From NCBI GenBank assembly GCA_034421015.1, contig DAOUKT010000010.1, positions 62,001 through 126,000 of the forward strand: 64,000 nt of DNA, written 5' to 3'. Shown here piece by piece: positions 34,578-43,229 of this stretch. The notes under the pieces were generated by a model. The model had not been told where the DNA came from, did no database searches, and saw nothing but the letters and a program-made list of their open reading frames with translations. Origin of the DNA: DAOUJW01 sp034421015 (GTDB taxonomy: Bacteria > Chloroflexota > Dehalococcoidia > Lucifugimonadales > UBA2985). The position numbers were made by a program, and so were the translations under genes. Each line of letters begins with the position of its first letter. Positions within the stretch are counted from its first letter, which is position 1.

Positions 34578-37196
34578 TCACGACCCGGAACTCCTGCCGG
34601 ACCTCATAATCATGAACACGAGTCCGATTCCAATACCTGCCGCCGCGGCCAGGAGGATTCCGATAATCAGGACAATCGGCACGCCGCCGCCGTCATCATC
34701 ACCTTCCGTAGATTCTTCGTCCGGCGTAGGAGCGGCCGTCTCGCCGGGAGTGGCGTCCATCGCGGCCGTGGCGTCCGGCTGCGGCTGGAAGGGCGGCGCT
34801 CCGAACTCGATGTCCAGCCTTCGCTCCAGGACCGACGCAAGCTCGTCGCTGTAGGCTGCAAGGTAGAGGTGGTACAGGTCGCCGGCCAGGGCATCGACCT
34901 CAGAGGCGGGCATCTGCACCATGAAGCTGCTGTCGGAAACGGCCTCCGCGGAGCCGGACTTGATAATCTCGTCAGTCGCAGGGTCCAGGAAGATGTACTG
35001 AACGGCCAGCTGCCCCGGCCCCTCAAGCTGCACCACGGCGGAGAAGTCCTGGCCCTCCTCAAGGCTGCCTCCCTCAATGCCGCTAATCTGAATGGTGGGC
35101 GACGTCCCGTAGTAGAGGTCACCCGGCTTGAAGGGGTAACCGTCGTCCCGGAAGGCGTTGATCTGGGCGAACTGGGCGCTGCTATCGAAGGTCTCAAGGT
35201 AGTAGGGGCCGTTGCTTATGACCATGTGGTCTTTCTCGGCGAACCAGTCGATGGCTGCGTTGTACCGTTCCACAGCCTCGGACTCGCTTACCAGGGACTC
35301 TCCACCGACTGTGAGTACGTCCTGAGGCACCGTGCCGTCCTCTGCGAAGGTCCGGAGGGTGTTCCTCACCAGCCTGGCGTCGCCGTCCTGTACGAGGCTG
35401 GCCCAGTTCACGCTGAACCGCGCCGCGGAGGTGTCGCTGTAGGCCAGCTTCCTCTGCTCGAAAACCAGGTCGTCCATGGCCGCCAGGACCTCCCAGGGCA
35501 TGCTCACGCCGGACACGCTGGAGAACTGGGCAATGTAGTCGTCAACAAAGTGCCAGTAGTCCACGTAGACCTCAAGCTCCGTGTCCGACGCTATGCGGAA
35601 GCCCCGGAAGGTGTCCGTGAAGGGCTTGCTGGTGGTGCCGATCGAAAACTCTATCTTGGCCTTGTCCTCGTTGTAGACCATGTCGAAAAGCTGGGCAATG
35701 GGATAGATCACGTCGGCCATTGTGATGGGCCTGCCGTGGTGCCACGTGCTCTGGAAGTAGCGGGAGTAGTCGAAGGTGATCTTGCTGGTGGCTTGCGTCC
35801 CGGAGGGAACGGACGCCCATCTGCCGGCGTCGGAGTCCCAGATGACGGCGTCCGAGGGCAGGTCCAGCTTGCCGCTCGGCCCGGCTGTCTCCACGTCGTA
35901 GTCGGCGCGGAAGGGTATGGGCGTGCCGGAGAAGGGGTGCGTTGCCAAAGGCGAGTCCTGGAGGTTGCCCCAGATGTCGGCGCTGTACACGTCCCCAAAG
36001 CCTCCGATGGGGTTCCAGGTGGTCCTGTTGGTCCACACCCAGAGGTTGCCGACGTTCAGCTGCTCAGCGCTGCCGGGGATGTGGGTCTCCCTCAGCGTCC
36101 AGAGGCTCTTGGGGCCGGACACCAGGTCCTCAGTCACTCCCTGTATGTCAGCCCTGGCCGGGAAGTTGTTGACCGCTGTGACTACCCAGAGCCGCACCGA
36201 CTCGTCAAGGCACGCCTCCGTGGCCTGGGCATACAGGCTGTTGCGCTCCTCCAGGCCGTTGAAGTCGCCGGTGAAGATGCGCTGCCCGATCTCATCTATG
36301 TGAGGGGCTTCGTACTGCCAGTAGCCCACCTCCTGCCAGCCGGGCATGTTGCCCAGCCAGGGGGCGCACATCTGGTTGATGGAGGAGAAATCATACCTCT
36401 GCGGGGAGCCTCTGCCCCAGCCCTCGGTGTACATGTGCCACTGGAAAAGCTGCGGGTCCGTGCCGTAGACCGTGAAGATGGCGGGGCCGAACTGCTGCGG
36501 GATGGGTATTACGGAGAAGCCAAGCTGCTCCAGGTCCGCCCGCAGGGTGTTGCCGATGTCAAAACGCTCGTCCTCGGTCCTGACGATGAACTTCAGGTCG
36601 ATGCGCCTGTCGTTGTAGTGCCAGAACCCGTCTCTCATCTCTGCCCCCGCCGCCGTCATCGCCCGGTCGACCAGGTTCCTGGCCAGCTGTGGGTCGTACT
36701 TGATCTTGGAGCCGCGGACGGTGTCGAAGACCGTCAGGTAGTCGAAATCCTCCGGGCTGACGTGGGTGAGCATCTCCCTGGCAAACCCCTGGTAGATCTC
36801 CTGGGATATGAAGGGCCTGTTGACGATGTACTGGAGCGCCTGTCGCACCTCTTTGATGGAGAGGGGGTTCAGCTCACCTTCAGGCGCGGGCGCGGGATTA
36901 AGTATGACCGATATCATGGTGGCAGGCGCCTGGTAGACGGTGACGTCCCGGTTATCCTCCAGACGCTGGGCAGCGGGTATCTTCAGCCCGAAGATGTACA
37001 TGTCCATAGCGCCCGCCTCAAGCTCCCTGGAGGCTATGTCCACGTCAAATGCGCTGAAGTTGATGGTGTCGGTGGCCGGGCCGGGCCGGTTGTGAGGCGG
37101 CGTGTAGTCGGCCTGGGGCGAGAGGGCCAGGAAGACGAAAAGCAGCGCCAGGGTTGCAGCGGTCAACAGGTATCTTCCGGCCTTCTTGCCTCTCAT
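34578..37196 (-). CDS. ABC substrate-binding protein, family 5, with C-terminal anchor
   Basis: About 872 residues, long for an SBP_bac_5 protein (500-600). An N-terminal signal helix (LLTAATLALLFVFLALS) lacks a lipobox. The segment VRQALQYIVNRPFISQEIY and later ITMADVIYPIAQ match the DppA/OppA-type fold. A Thr/Glu-rich linker precedes a C-terminal membrane helix (IVLIIGILLAAAAGIGIGLV) and a basic tail, so it is tethered at its C-terminus. ATG 37196 is favoured; a GTG two codons upstream is possible. It is first in the five-gene transporter block. Confidence 0.85.
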   Translation of the reverse strand: MRGKKAGRYLLTAATLALLFVFLALSPQADYTPPHNRPGPATDTINFSAFDVDIASRELEAGAMDMYIFGLKIPAAQRLEDNRDVTVYQAPATMISVILNPAPAPEGELNPLSIKEVRQALQYIVNRPFISQEIYQGFAREMLTHVSPEDFDYLTVFDTVRGSKIKYDPQLARNLVDRAMTAAGAEMRDGFWHYNDRRIDLKFIVRTEDERFDIGNTLRADLEQLGFSVIPIPQQFGPAIFTVYGTDPQLFQWHMYTEGWGRGSPQRYDFSSINQMCAPWLGNMPGWQEVGYWQYEAPHIDEIGQRIFTGDFNGLEERNSLYAQATEACLDESVRLWVVTAVNNFPARADIQGVTEDLVSGPKSLWTLRETHIPGSAEQLNVGNLWVWTNRTTWNPIGGFGDVYSADIWGNLQDSPLATHPFSGTPIPFRADYDVETAGPSGKLDLPSDAVIWDSDAGRWASVPSGTQATSKITFDYSRYFQSTWHHGRPITMADVIYPIAQLFDMVYNEDKAKIEFSIGTTSKPFTDTFRGFRIASDTELEVYVDYWHFVDDYIAQFSSVSGVSMPWEVLAAMDDLVFEQRKLAYSDTSAARFSVNWASLVQDGDARLVRNTLRTFAEDGTVPQDVLTVGGESLVSESEAVERYNAAIDWFAEKDHMVISNGPYYLETFDSSAQFAQINAFRDDGYPFKPGDLYYGTSPTIQISGIEGGSLEEGQDFSAVVQLEGPGQLAVQYIFLDPATDEIIKSGSAEAVSDSSFMVQMPASEVDALAGDLYHLYLAAYSDELASVLERRLDIEFGAPPFQPQPDATAAMDATPGETAAPTPDEESTEGDDDGGGVPIVLIIGILLAAAAGIGIGLVFMIMRSGRSSGS

Positions 37197-37226
37197 CTTC
37201 ACTCTCTTGATTATGATTTACGGCCT

Positions 37227-37271
37227 CGGCTCCGCTTAGCCTCATAGTCTACTACAGACTGAGCGGAGCCG
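37227..37271. repeat. Nested inverted repeat between two minus-strand genes
   Basis: Ten-base arms CGGCTCCGCT (37227-37236) and AGCGGAGCCG (37262-37271) enclose an inner AGTCT/AGACT hairpin. It lies between the BNR-protein stop and the binding-protein start. No T tract follows, so it is more likely an mRNA processing or attenuation structure than a terminator. Confidence 0.6.
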
Positions 37272-37294
37272 CTACGAGAATCGGTGTTTCTCTT

Positions 37295-39586
37295 CTAGGC
37301 TTGCCTTGATCCTATCACCCGCGAGCCAAGAACCACCCCGACTATCAAGGCCAGCAGAACTCCAACTATGGCGATCACGACGATGACGACCAAAGAGTTG
37401 TCCGAGTCGCCGTCCTGCTCCACCAGCCTGTCCTGGATGGCCTGGAGCTGCGAGGACACGTCGCCCGTTGGCGCGGGGTCGCCGGAGGCCGGAGGCGGGT
37501 TCACGCCGGTCGAGCCTTGCAGGGTGTCCAGCCGCAAGGTGATGTCCTCCACGGCCTCCTGGATGTTGTCGAATCCGAAGTCCATGAAGAAGGAGCCGGT
37601 GGCTATGTTGCCGGAGGCGTCAATCGCCCGGAAGTCGTGGGCGCCCTCACCGGATATTGGGATGAAAATGCGAGCTGTGAAGCGGCCGTCGGCGTCCGTT
37701 CTGACGGTGCTCACGACTGCGCCGCTGATCTCAAGATAGACGTCCTGGTCCGGCTGGAAGTTGGACCCCTGAATGGTGATGTCCTTGCCGCCTGCGCCGG
37801 AGGGCGGCGACAGGAATATGGACGGCAGGGGCATCAACTCCTGGCGTGCGAACCCTATCTTCTGGTTCAGAGGACCGAACTCTCCGAGGCGGGCGTCGGG
37901 CCATGCCATGTACACGTCATCCTCGGTTGCCTTGATTGTGAAGTAGTCCCCGATGAACGCTCCGCTGGGGAAGGCGTAGTTGGGGTTGGAAGGGAAGTCC
38001 GTCACCCGGGCGTTCTCTATCCAGGTCTCCCCGCCGTCCTCGGAGCTTGTGTAGTAGATGTGGTATCTGGCCTCCACCGGGTCGTCGCGCATGTCTCCCC
38101 ACATGACGTGGATCATCCCGTCCGGCCCTGCGGATATGGCGGGGAAGAACTGCACACGATCCGTGTCGTCGTCATTCAGGCGCTTGCGGGACCAGGTCTC
38201 CCCCCTGTCCGTGGATGACAGGAAGAAGATGTCGCCGTCGTCCCTCTTGGCGTCCGGGGGCCTGGCCGTGTAGACGACGTAGACCTCGCCGTCCGGCCCC
38301 GCGGTGATCTGGGGGAAGCCGGACGCCCAGAATCGGAAGAGGGAGTTGCGTGGGCTGTATGCGACCTCGTTGAAGTCCGCCGCCTGCCTGGTGACGAAGG
38401 TGTGGCCGTTGTCGTCTGACCTGGCAACGTGCACTTCCGCGCGGCCCTCAAAGGAATCGTCGTCGGTGCTGTCCATCCACGTAACGTAGAGTGTGCCGTC
38501 CGGCGCCACGACGGGCTGGGACCCCTGCACCACTCTCTGGTCATCCTGCCCGAATGCGCTCAACACAACGGGACTCACCGCCACGGGCTCGCTCCAGGTC
38601 CTGCCGCCGTCCTCCGAGCGCACCAGCTCAATGCTGGTCTCGGTGACTGGGGCCTGTGTGATAGGGTCAACACCGAACAGGAATATCACCGGAATCTTGG
38701 TGACGAACTTGGTGTAGGTCACGTAGATAACGTCCTTGCTAGGGTCCTCCTTGCTGGGCCCTATGGTGAGCCAGGGCTTGTCCAGGAAGGGGAGGGATAG
38801 CTCGTAGACGTCGCGTCCCTCCTCGTCCGGCGGAAGGGTTGCCGTCGTGATGTGGCTTCGAGAGGAGGCTATCGGCTCCTCCCAGTTGAAGCCGCCGTCC
38901 TCCGACATTGCTATGGGAATGGCGGAAATTACGGAAGACCCGATGGCGTTGCCGATGGTGAAGTCCTCAATGTCCAGCGATATGGCCGCTGCGAACGCGT
39001 TGCCGTCCCTGTCAAAGGCGATCACAGGGTCACCCGCGCCGCCCAGGTCCTCCGAGGGATACTTGACCTGGGAAGGACCCTCCCAGGTGACGCCGGCGTC
39101 GATGCTGGTGTAGGTGGTGATGCCCGGGAAGTTGTAGTCAATGACTCCCAGCACCAGGTGCTCCGGGTCCTTCGGGTTGACGTTCAGGTGCGGCTCCGTC
39201 TGGTACGGGAACTGGCTGAAGTCCCTGGTGACAAGTATATTTCGACTGAACTTGGGCGAGGGGCTCCTGTAGGGAACCAGCGGGCCTTGGCCGCCTCCGG
39301 CCTGTGGCGAGACGCCCCGCACGGAGGGTTCCTGGCTTGGGAAGGCGCTGCCCAGGGGGTTGCCCTTGACGGCCGAGAGTCTGGGGTCAAGCCCGGAGGC
39401 CACCAGCCATGCCGCGCCGGAGAGGTGCTCCCGGATTGGCTCCATTAGAACGGAGGGCTGCAGGGAGCTGTGTGGGGAAAGGTCGGGCTGACCTCTCTCC
39501 CCGTCCGCCAGGGCGGTCGAGGGCAGGGAGGCGGTCAGCAGGAGCAGCGTTAGAATAGTCCCCAGCGCAACAAGTTTCCGAGGCAT
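37295..39586 (-). CDS. BNR/sialidase-like surface protein with C-terminal anchor
   Basis: 763 residues. A signal peptide ends near ALADG. Several Asp-box type repeats are visible (SEDGGFNWEEP, SEDGGRTWSEP, STDRGETWSRK, SEDGGETWIEN), as in six-bladed sialidase/BNR propellers. After about residue 590 an IPT/TIG-like strand-rich domain (ITIQGSNFQPDQDVYLEI) follows, then a helical segment, a Pro-rich stretch and a membrane helix (VVIVVIAIVGVLLALIVGVV). No clear sialidase active site was assigned. GAGGTGG lies before ATG 39586. It precedes the ABC operon on the same strand and shares its C-terminal anchoring style. Confidence 0.75.
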   Translation of the reverse strand: MPRKLVALGTILTLLLLTASLPSTALADGERGQPDLSPHSSLQPSVLMEPIREHLSGAAWLVASGLDPRLSAVKGNPLGSAFPSQEPSVRGVSPQAGGGQGPLVPYRSPSPKFSRNILVTRDFSQFPYQTEPHLNVNPKDPEHLVLGVIDYNFPGITTYTSIDAGVTWEGPSQVKYPSEDLGGAGDPVIAFDRDGNAFAAAISLDIEDFTIGNAIGSSVISAIPIAMSEDGGFNWEEPIASSRSHITTATLPPDEEGRDVYELSLPFLDKPWLTIGPSKEDPSKDVIYVTYTKFVTKIPVIFLFGVDPITQAPVTETSIELVRSEDGGRTWSEPVAVSPVVLSAFGQDDQRVVQGSQPVVAPDGTLYVTWMDSTDDDSFEGRAEVHVARSDDNGHTFVTRQAADFNEVAYSPRNSLFRFWASGFPQITAGPDGEVYVVYTARPPDAKRDDGDIFFLSSTDRGETWSRKRLNDDDTDRVQFFPAISAGPDGMIHVMWGDMRDDPVEARYHIYYTSSEDGGETWIENARVTDFPSNPNYAFPSGAFIGDYFTIKATEDDVYMAWPDARLGEFGPLNQKIGFARQELMPLPSIFLSPPSGAGGKDITIQGSNFQPDQDVYLEISGAVVSTVRTDADGRFTARIFIPISGEGAHDFRAIDASGNIATGSFFMDFGFDNIQEAVEDITLRLDTLQGSTGVNPPPASGDPAPTGDVSSQLQAIQDRLVEQDGDSDNSLVVIVVIAIVGVLLALIVGVVLGSRVIGSRQA

Positions 39587-39673
39587 TATCTGTCCACCTC
39601 AATCAAAGAGTAGTTTGTGCGGTCCGCCCGGGCCGCGGGCAGGGTCGGTGAGGGTTGAAGGCATCCGGAGCGG

Positions 39674-40498
39674 TCACTCAAGCTGGGTCACTATGGAGTC
39701 CAGCTGGTTGATGATTGCCAGCATGGCGTCCTTGGTGAAGACGTCCACGTATGCGCTGTACTCGCTGGCGCCGGACAGGCCGTAGCTTTCCAGCCATGCC
39801 AGGTACTCGTCGTCTACGGACACCTGGAGGCTTGGTTGCCTTTCGTCCCAATCGAAGTAGTTGTCAATCCTCAGGATGATCCTGTCTATGGGAGTGACCA
39901 GGGATGGATCGGCGTCGGCGGCTATGGATTTGAGATTGCTCCAGTAGTCCCGCGCGTCCTCTCTGGTCACCGGGATGTCCCTCCGCATCTCCACGAGCAG
40001 AAGCCTGTGCTTTTCGACCAGGTCCGCTCTTTCCCTGATTTCGCTGAATCCCGCTCCGTCCTGGCTTGCCTCAAGCTGTGCCAGGGCGTCCTGCAACTGC
40101 TGATGCAGGTCGTCGACTGTGTCCTTCAGACCGACCTCGCTCTGGTTGGGCGACGCAGCGTCAAGTGCGCCCGATTCGGCAAGCTGCCGGTGCAGGTCAG
40201 CCTCTAAGGCGGCCGCTTCTCGAAGATCCTCCCCCAGGGTGAGCGCCTCTGACGTCTTGGCGTCCAGGTCCGACTGCAACTGCTGTACCTGCTCCTCCAG
40301 CTGAGCGACCTCTGCGGACGAGGCCCCGTCAGTCGTCGACTCCCCCGATCCGACGAGAAGGGCTCCCAGCCCCAGGCCCCCTGCCAGACCCAGCAGGGCG
40401 GCCATCATGGCTACTCCCACCCAGATGGTTGTGGTGTTCTTCCGGCCTCCCGTGTAAACGGAGGTGTCTTGATTACTCTGACTGAACGTGTCTTCCAT
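39674..40498 (-). CDS. Membrane-anchored coiled-coil protein
   Basis: 274 residues. A short cytosolic N-terminus is followed by one membrane helix (about 26-50) and a coiled coil with a strong heptad pattern (VAQLEEQVQQLQSDLDAKTS, about 63-150). The C-terminal 120 residues form a soluble alpha/beta region. No family is recognised. It is the first minus-strand gene upstream of the BNR protein and may belong to the same transcript. Confidence 0.65.
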   Translation of the reverse strand: MEDTFSQSNQDTSVYTGGRKNTTTIWVGVAMMAALLGLAGGLGLGALLVGSGESTTDGASSAEVAQLEEQVQQLQSDLDAKTSEALTLGEDLREAAALEADLHRQLAESGALDAASPNQSEVGLKDTVDDLHQQLQDALAQLEASQDGAGFSEIRERADLVEKHRLLLVEMRRDIPVTREDARDYWSNLKSIAADADPSLVTPIDRIILRIDNYFDWDERQPSLQVSVDDEYLAWLESYGLSGASEYSAYVDVFTKDAMLAIINQLDSIVTQLE

Positions 40499-40777
40499 TG
40501 CCGGTCAGCGCCTCCCTCGTCATACTAGTGTACAGCCTCGCCAAGCTGCGGTCTAGCATATCCAGTCCATGTCACCCCCCACTGAGCGGGATTGTATGTG
40601 CATTTATGGACAGGTTACGAGGTAACTTTGAAGAAATATTGAAGGGGGCCTTGCCAATACAAGTCGCGGGGTTTACCTTTGGGTCGACCGCAGCGCCTAC
40701 CGGCCTGGCGGCGCCGATTTGGACTAGAGGTTCGATGATTGGATAAAGAGGAACAGATTGGGAGAATCCTGACCAGC

Positions 40778-40915
40778 ATGTACGAGATCGTGGCCTGCGA
40801 CAACTGCGGCACCAGGCTGCGATTTGGTGACTTCGAGTGCCCTCACTGTGGCGCGGACGTGGAGAACGAGATGCGGCGGTGGGCGGCAAGGGTTGTGGAG
40901 AAGCTGGCGCTGTGA
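40778..40915 (+). CDS. 45-residue zinc-ribbon protein
   Basis: A short frame with two CxxC knuckles: ACDNCGTRLRF and ECPHCGADV, then a helical tail ending VVEKLAL. This is a minimal zinc ribbon. A purine-rich GGGAGA lies about a dozen bases upstream. Zinc-ribbon genes follow directly downstream. Function unknown. Confidence 0.6.
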   Translation: MYEIVACDNCGTRLRFGDFECPHCGADVENEMRRWAARVVEKLAL

Positions 40916-40936
40916 GACCGGCGGCAGGGTAGCGAT

Positions 40937-41230
40937 ATGGATCCCGCCCCGCGAAGGCTGCTGGTGGAGTGCCCGGAATGCCGGAGCCCCGCAGTACACG
41001 TCCCCTGGGAGCCCCAGGCGGCGCGCGGGCGCAGGCGCGCCGTTCGCGGCCTGGCCCTGCTCTGGCTGACCTCGCCTGTCTGGGCAGCGATGGCGCTGGT
41101 GACCAGCGAGCCTTTGTGGGCCCTCCCGCTTATCGCGTACGGGCTGGTTTCAGTCGTTATGGGTGTGGCATACTATAGGAGCGCCCACGGCTATCGATGC
41201 GCAGACTGCAACCGCCGGTGGCGAGCGTAG
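40937..41230 (+). CDS. Small membrane protein with split zinc knuckles
   Basis: 97 residues. CPEC near residue 12 and CADC near residue 89 flank two hydrophobic helices (about 38-56 and 60-79), so the termini could share one zinc ion on the cytosolic side. It begins 21 bases after the previous small gene. No family recognised. Confidence 0.6.
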   Translation: MDPAPRRLLVECPECRSPAVHVPWEPQAARGRRRAVRGLALLWLTSPVWAAMALVTSEPLWALPLIAYGLVSVVMGVAYYRSAHGYRCADCNRRWRA

Positions 41231-41301
41231 CCGGATTGCGCCTTCGGGCAGCAGGCCTGATCGAGACCGGGCCATAGTCGCATATAAATCGGGAGGACGA
41301 G

Positions 41302-41556
41302 ATGCCGCCAAGAGAGACCATTACCGTTACCCAGATTTGCGCCGACTGCGATGTGGAGGTGGGCACCATCTCCGAGAAGAAAGAGAACTTGATGCTGTCC
41401 CTCAGGGACGAGGTGTGGTGCGAGAGCTGCCAGGCCACCGTGGCTGCCATCAGGGACATCTCCGGCCGGCGCGCCTCCATTGAGAGGGAGATCGAGAGCT
41501 ACCCCCGGACCGCTGAGCTGGAAGCCGTGGCAACGGCCGGGTCCGCTGCGGACTAG
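41302..41556 (+). CDS. Small zinc-ribbon protein, 84 residues
   Basis: CADC (residues 13-16) and CESC (40-43) make one zinc-ribbon, followed by a helix and a tail rich in Ala and Glu. GGGAGGACGAG precedes ATG 41302. It ends eight bases before the DUF1801 gene, suggesting an operon. Function unknown. Confidence 0.65.
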   Translation: MPPRETITVTQICADCDVEVGTISEKKENLMLSLRDEVWCESCQATVAAIRDISGRRASIEREIESYPRTAELEAVATAGSAAD

Positions 41557-41564
41557 GAGGGAGC

Positions 41565-41927
41565 ATGGCGGCGGACAAGAAGACCGTCGACTCTTGGATG
41601 TCGGAGTTGGAGCCGTCCATGCGGGAGATAGCCCAGGCTCTGAGGGAGATCATCCTGCAGGCCGCGCCGGGCATTGCCGAGTCCATCAAGTGGAGCACGC
41701 CGAACTACGCCAGGGGCGGCAACGTCTGCTACCTCGCGGCCAACAGGGGGCACGTCAACCTGGGGTTCTTCAACGGCTCGGGGCTGTCCGACCCCGACGG
41801 CCTGATAGAGGGTACCGGGGCGAAGATGCGTCACATCAAGGTGAAGAGCCTGGAGGACATCAGGCCGGAGGTCTTTGCCTCACTGGTGCAGGAGGCCGTG
41901 CGGCTGAATGAAGGACATGGGTCATAG
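41565..41927 (+). CDS. DUF1801 (YdhG-like) protein
   Basis: 120 residues. LREIILQAAPGIAESIKWST followed by PNYARGGNVCYLAANRGHV is the DUF1801 pattern, and LGFFNGSGLSDPDGLIEGTG continues it. The family is small, soluble and of unknown function, sometimes linked to iron or frataxin-like folds. GGAGGGAGC lies before ATG 41565. Confidence 0.85.
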   Translation: MAADKKTVDSWMSELEPSMREIAQALREIILQAAPGIAESIKWSTPNYARGGNVCYLAANRGHVNLGFFNGSGLSDPDGLIEGTGAKMRHIKVKSLEDIRPEVFASLVQEAVRLNEGHGS

Positions 41928-41961
41928 ACGGTGTACCCGAGGTGGTTTGGAGTGGTTCTTA

Positions 41962-42055
41962 CCGCTCATTTCCTTCGACAAGCTCAGGATGAGCGGGAAC
42001 AACCACGGTTGCATTCGACCCGCTCATGGTGAGCCTGTCGAACCACATGAGCGGG
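41962..42055. repeat. Double-hairpin repeat, family 1, copy A
   Basis: Two adjacent hairpins. The first has arms CCGCTCAT (41962-41969) and ATGAGCGG (41989-41996); the second CCCGCTCAT (42019-42027) and ATGAGCGGG (42047-42055). Loops carry TTCGACAAGCTC or its complement. Related copies lie at 51008 and 59249. Confidence 0.85.
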
Positions 42056-42187
42056 TAATCCCGGCGCCCTAAAGCGGACGTCGGTAATTCCCACATCTTC
42101 CTGGGCAGTTGTAGACCACCGCATTTGCTTCGCCCTCTGTTTTGTGTTCTAATGAGCGCGAGCTTTGTAGGGAAAGGGGTAGCGGCC

Positions 42188-42445
42188 ATGAATATGTTCG
42201 ATCCCCATCACCACCAGCGAATGGAGTACTGGGCTGACCGGGTTACCGAGCAGACCAGGCACGGTCAGTACAACACAGCCCACCTCAGGGCGGCCGATGC
42301 GCTCTGGCATTTCATGGAGACCGCCGTGAAGATCATTGCGTTTCCAATATGGTGGCCCATCTCCAAAATGAAGAAGCGGAGCAAGAAGAGCAACCCGCCC
42401 ACGGACCCATACGCCACCGACCTCAACAGGCCGCTCTACAAGTAG
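42188..42445 (+). CDS. Small protein with TDLNRPLYK tail, paralogue 1
   Basis: 85 residues. A His-rich N-terminus (MNMFDPHHHQ) is followed by an amphipathic region, then a hydrophobic stretch containing KIIAFPIWWPISKMKK, and finally DPYATDLNRPLYK. The last segments are nearly identical to those of the next gene. ATG 42188 is preceded by AAGGGG; upstream in-frame codons look non-coding. Unknown family; probably membrane-associated through the FPIWWPIS segment. Confidence 0.7.
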   Translation: MNMFDPHHHQRMEYWADRVTEQTRHGQYNTAHLRAADALWHFMETAVKIIAFPIWWPISKMKKRSKKSNPPTDPYATDLNRPLYK

Positions 42446-42526
42446 ACGCTCCCTACCCGGCTGATTGCTTGCAGGGAAACCAACACCGTAGGGAATCGGG
42501 ACCAAGATAAATCAGGAGGTGAGACT

Positions 42527-42817
42527 ATGAGCCCTCCATTCTTCTGGGGACACAGCGCCCATCAGGATGTAACCATGATGGAGCTGTCAGCGACCAAGTC
42601 CCTGCCAGAGCACGGCGGGGCCTCTCGTGGCCTGACCGACGTAATGTGGCACAGCGTCCACGTCATTGAGGCTGTGGTGCACGTGATCGCGGTCGCCGTC
42701 AAGGTCGTGACCTTTCCGATATGGTGGCCCATCTCCCTGCTCAAGAGGCCCAGGAAGGCCAATAGCCGGCCTGCGGACCCGTACTCCACCGACCTCAACA
42801 GGCCGCTCTACAAGTAG
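42527..42817 (+). CDS. Small protein with TDLNRPLYK tail, paralogue 2
   Basis: 96 residues. The N-terminus differs from paralogue 1, but KVVTFPIWWPISLLKR and the tail DPYSTDLNRPLYK match it closely. AGGAGGTGAGACT precedes ATG 42527. A longer hydrophobic helix (HVIEAVVHVIAVAVKVVTF) suggests membrane insertion. The pair is tandem with an 81-base spacer. The gene ends convergently, one base from the Spx/ArsC-like gene. Confidence 0.75.
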   Translation: MSPPFFWGHSAHQDVTMMELSATKSLPEHGGASRGLTDVMWHSVHVIEAVVHVIAVAVKVVTFPIWWPISLLKRPRKANSRPADPYSTDLNRPLYK

Positions 42818-42818
42818 C

Positions 42819-43166
42819 CTAGCCCAGGGCCGCCTCCAGCGCCTTCTGCGAGCCGCCTATTACCAACCGGCCGTTGAGCACCACCAGGGGCCGTCTGATC
42901 AGGCGCGGCTCTTCCAGCATCAGTTGGATCATCTCATCGTCTGAGAGGCTGTCCGCCGGGCGGCCCAGCGCCTTGAAGGACGGGCTGTTCCATGAGAACA
43001 GGTCGGCGGGCTTCCGGCCTTCAACAAGCTCCCGTAACTCGGTTTCCGTGAACTTCTCCTGGAAGAAGTCCCTGTCTTCCGTTTCCAGACCCTTTTCGTG
43101 GAGCCACGCTCTCACCTTGCGGCAGGAGGATCAGCGGCTCCACCAGTACAAACTTGCTTTGGACAT
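42819..43166 (-). CDS. Spx/ArsC-family thiol protein, probable selenoprotein (in-frame TGA)
   Basis: Reading from ATG 43166 through a TGA at codon 12 (43131-43133) gives 115 residues, the normal Spx/ArsC length. The N-terminus MSKASLYWWSR-U-SSCRK then VRAWLHEKGL aligns with Spx-type proteins, placing the TGA at the first Cys of the CxxC pair and leaving Cys15. The C-terminus has the conserved PRLIRRPLVV. Starting at the GTG 43115 would remove the active site. A SECIS-like hairpin follows the TGA. GAGG lies upstream of the ATG. It may be a redox enzyme or regulator using selenocysteine; a nonsense mutation is the alternative. Confidence 0.75.
43098..43115 (-). promoter_or_regulatory. SECIS-like hairpin downstream of the in-frame TGA
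   Basis: Counting from the base after TGA, bases 16-18 (GTG) pair with 31-33 (CAC), base 19 (A) bulges, 20-23 (GAGC) pair with 27-30 (GCTC), and the apical loop is GTG. A stem with a bulge and a GU-containing loop about 20-25 bases after UGA is the layout of bacterial SECIS elements such as that of E. coli fdhF. Confidence 0.55.
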
Positions 43167-43229
43167 GATTTAACCTCAATCGTATGTAGATTCCCTGCCA
43201 CGGGGATTACACAGTCCGCATATCCAGAA

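Noticed and set aside
30097..37196. Assigning a specific substrate (nickel or dipeptide) to the ABC transporter
   Set aside because: The binding protein is too divergent and no accessory metabolic gene is in the operon to support a choice.
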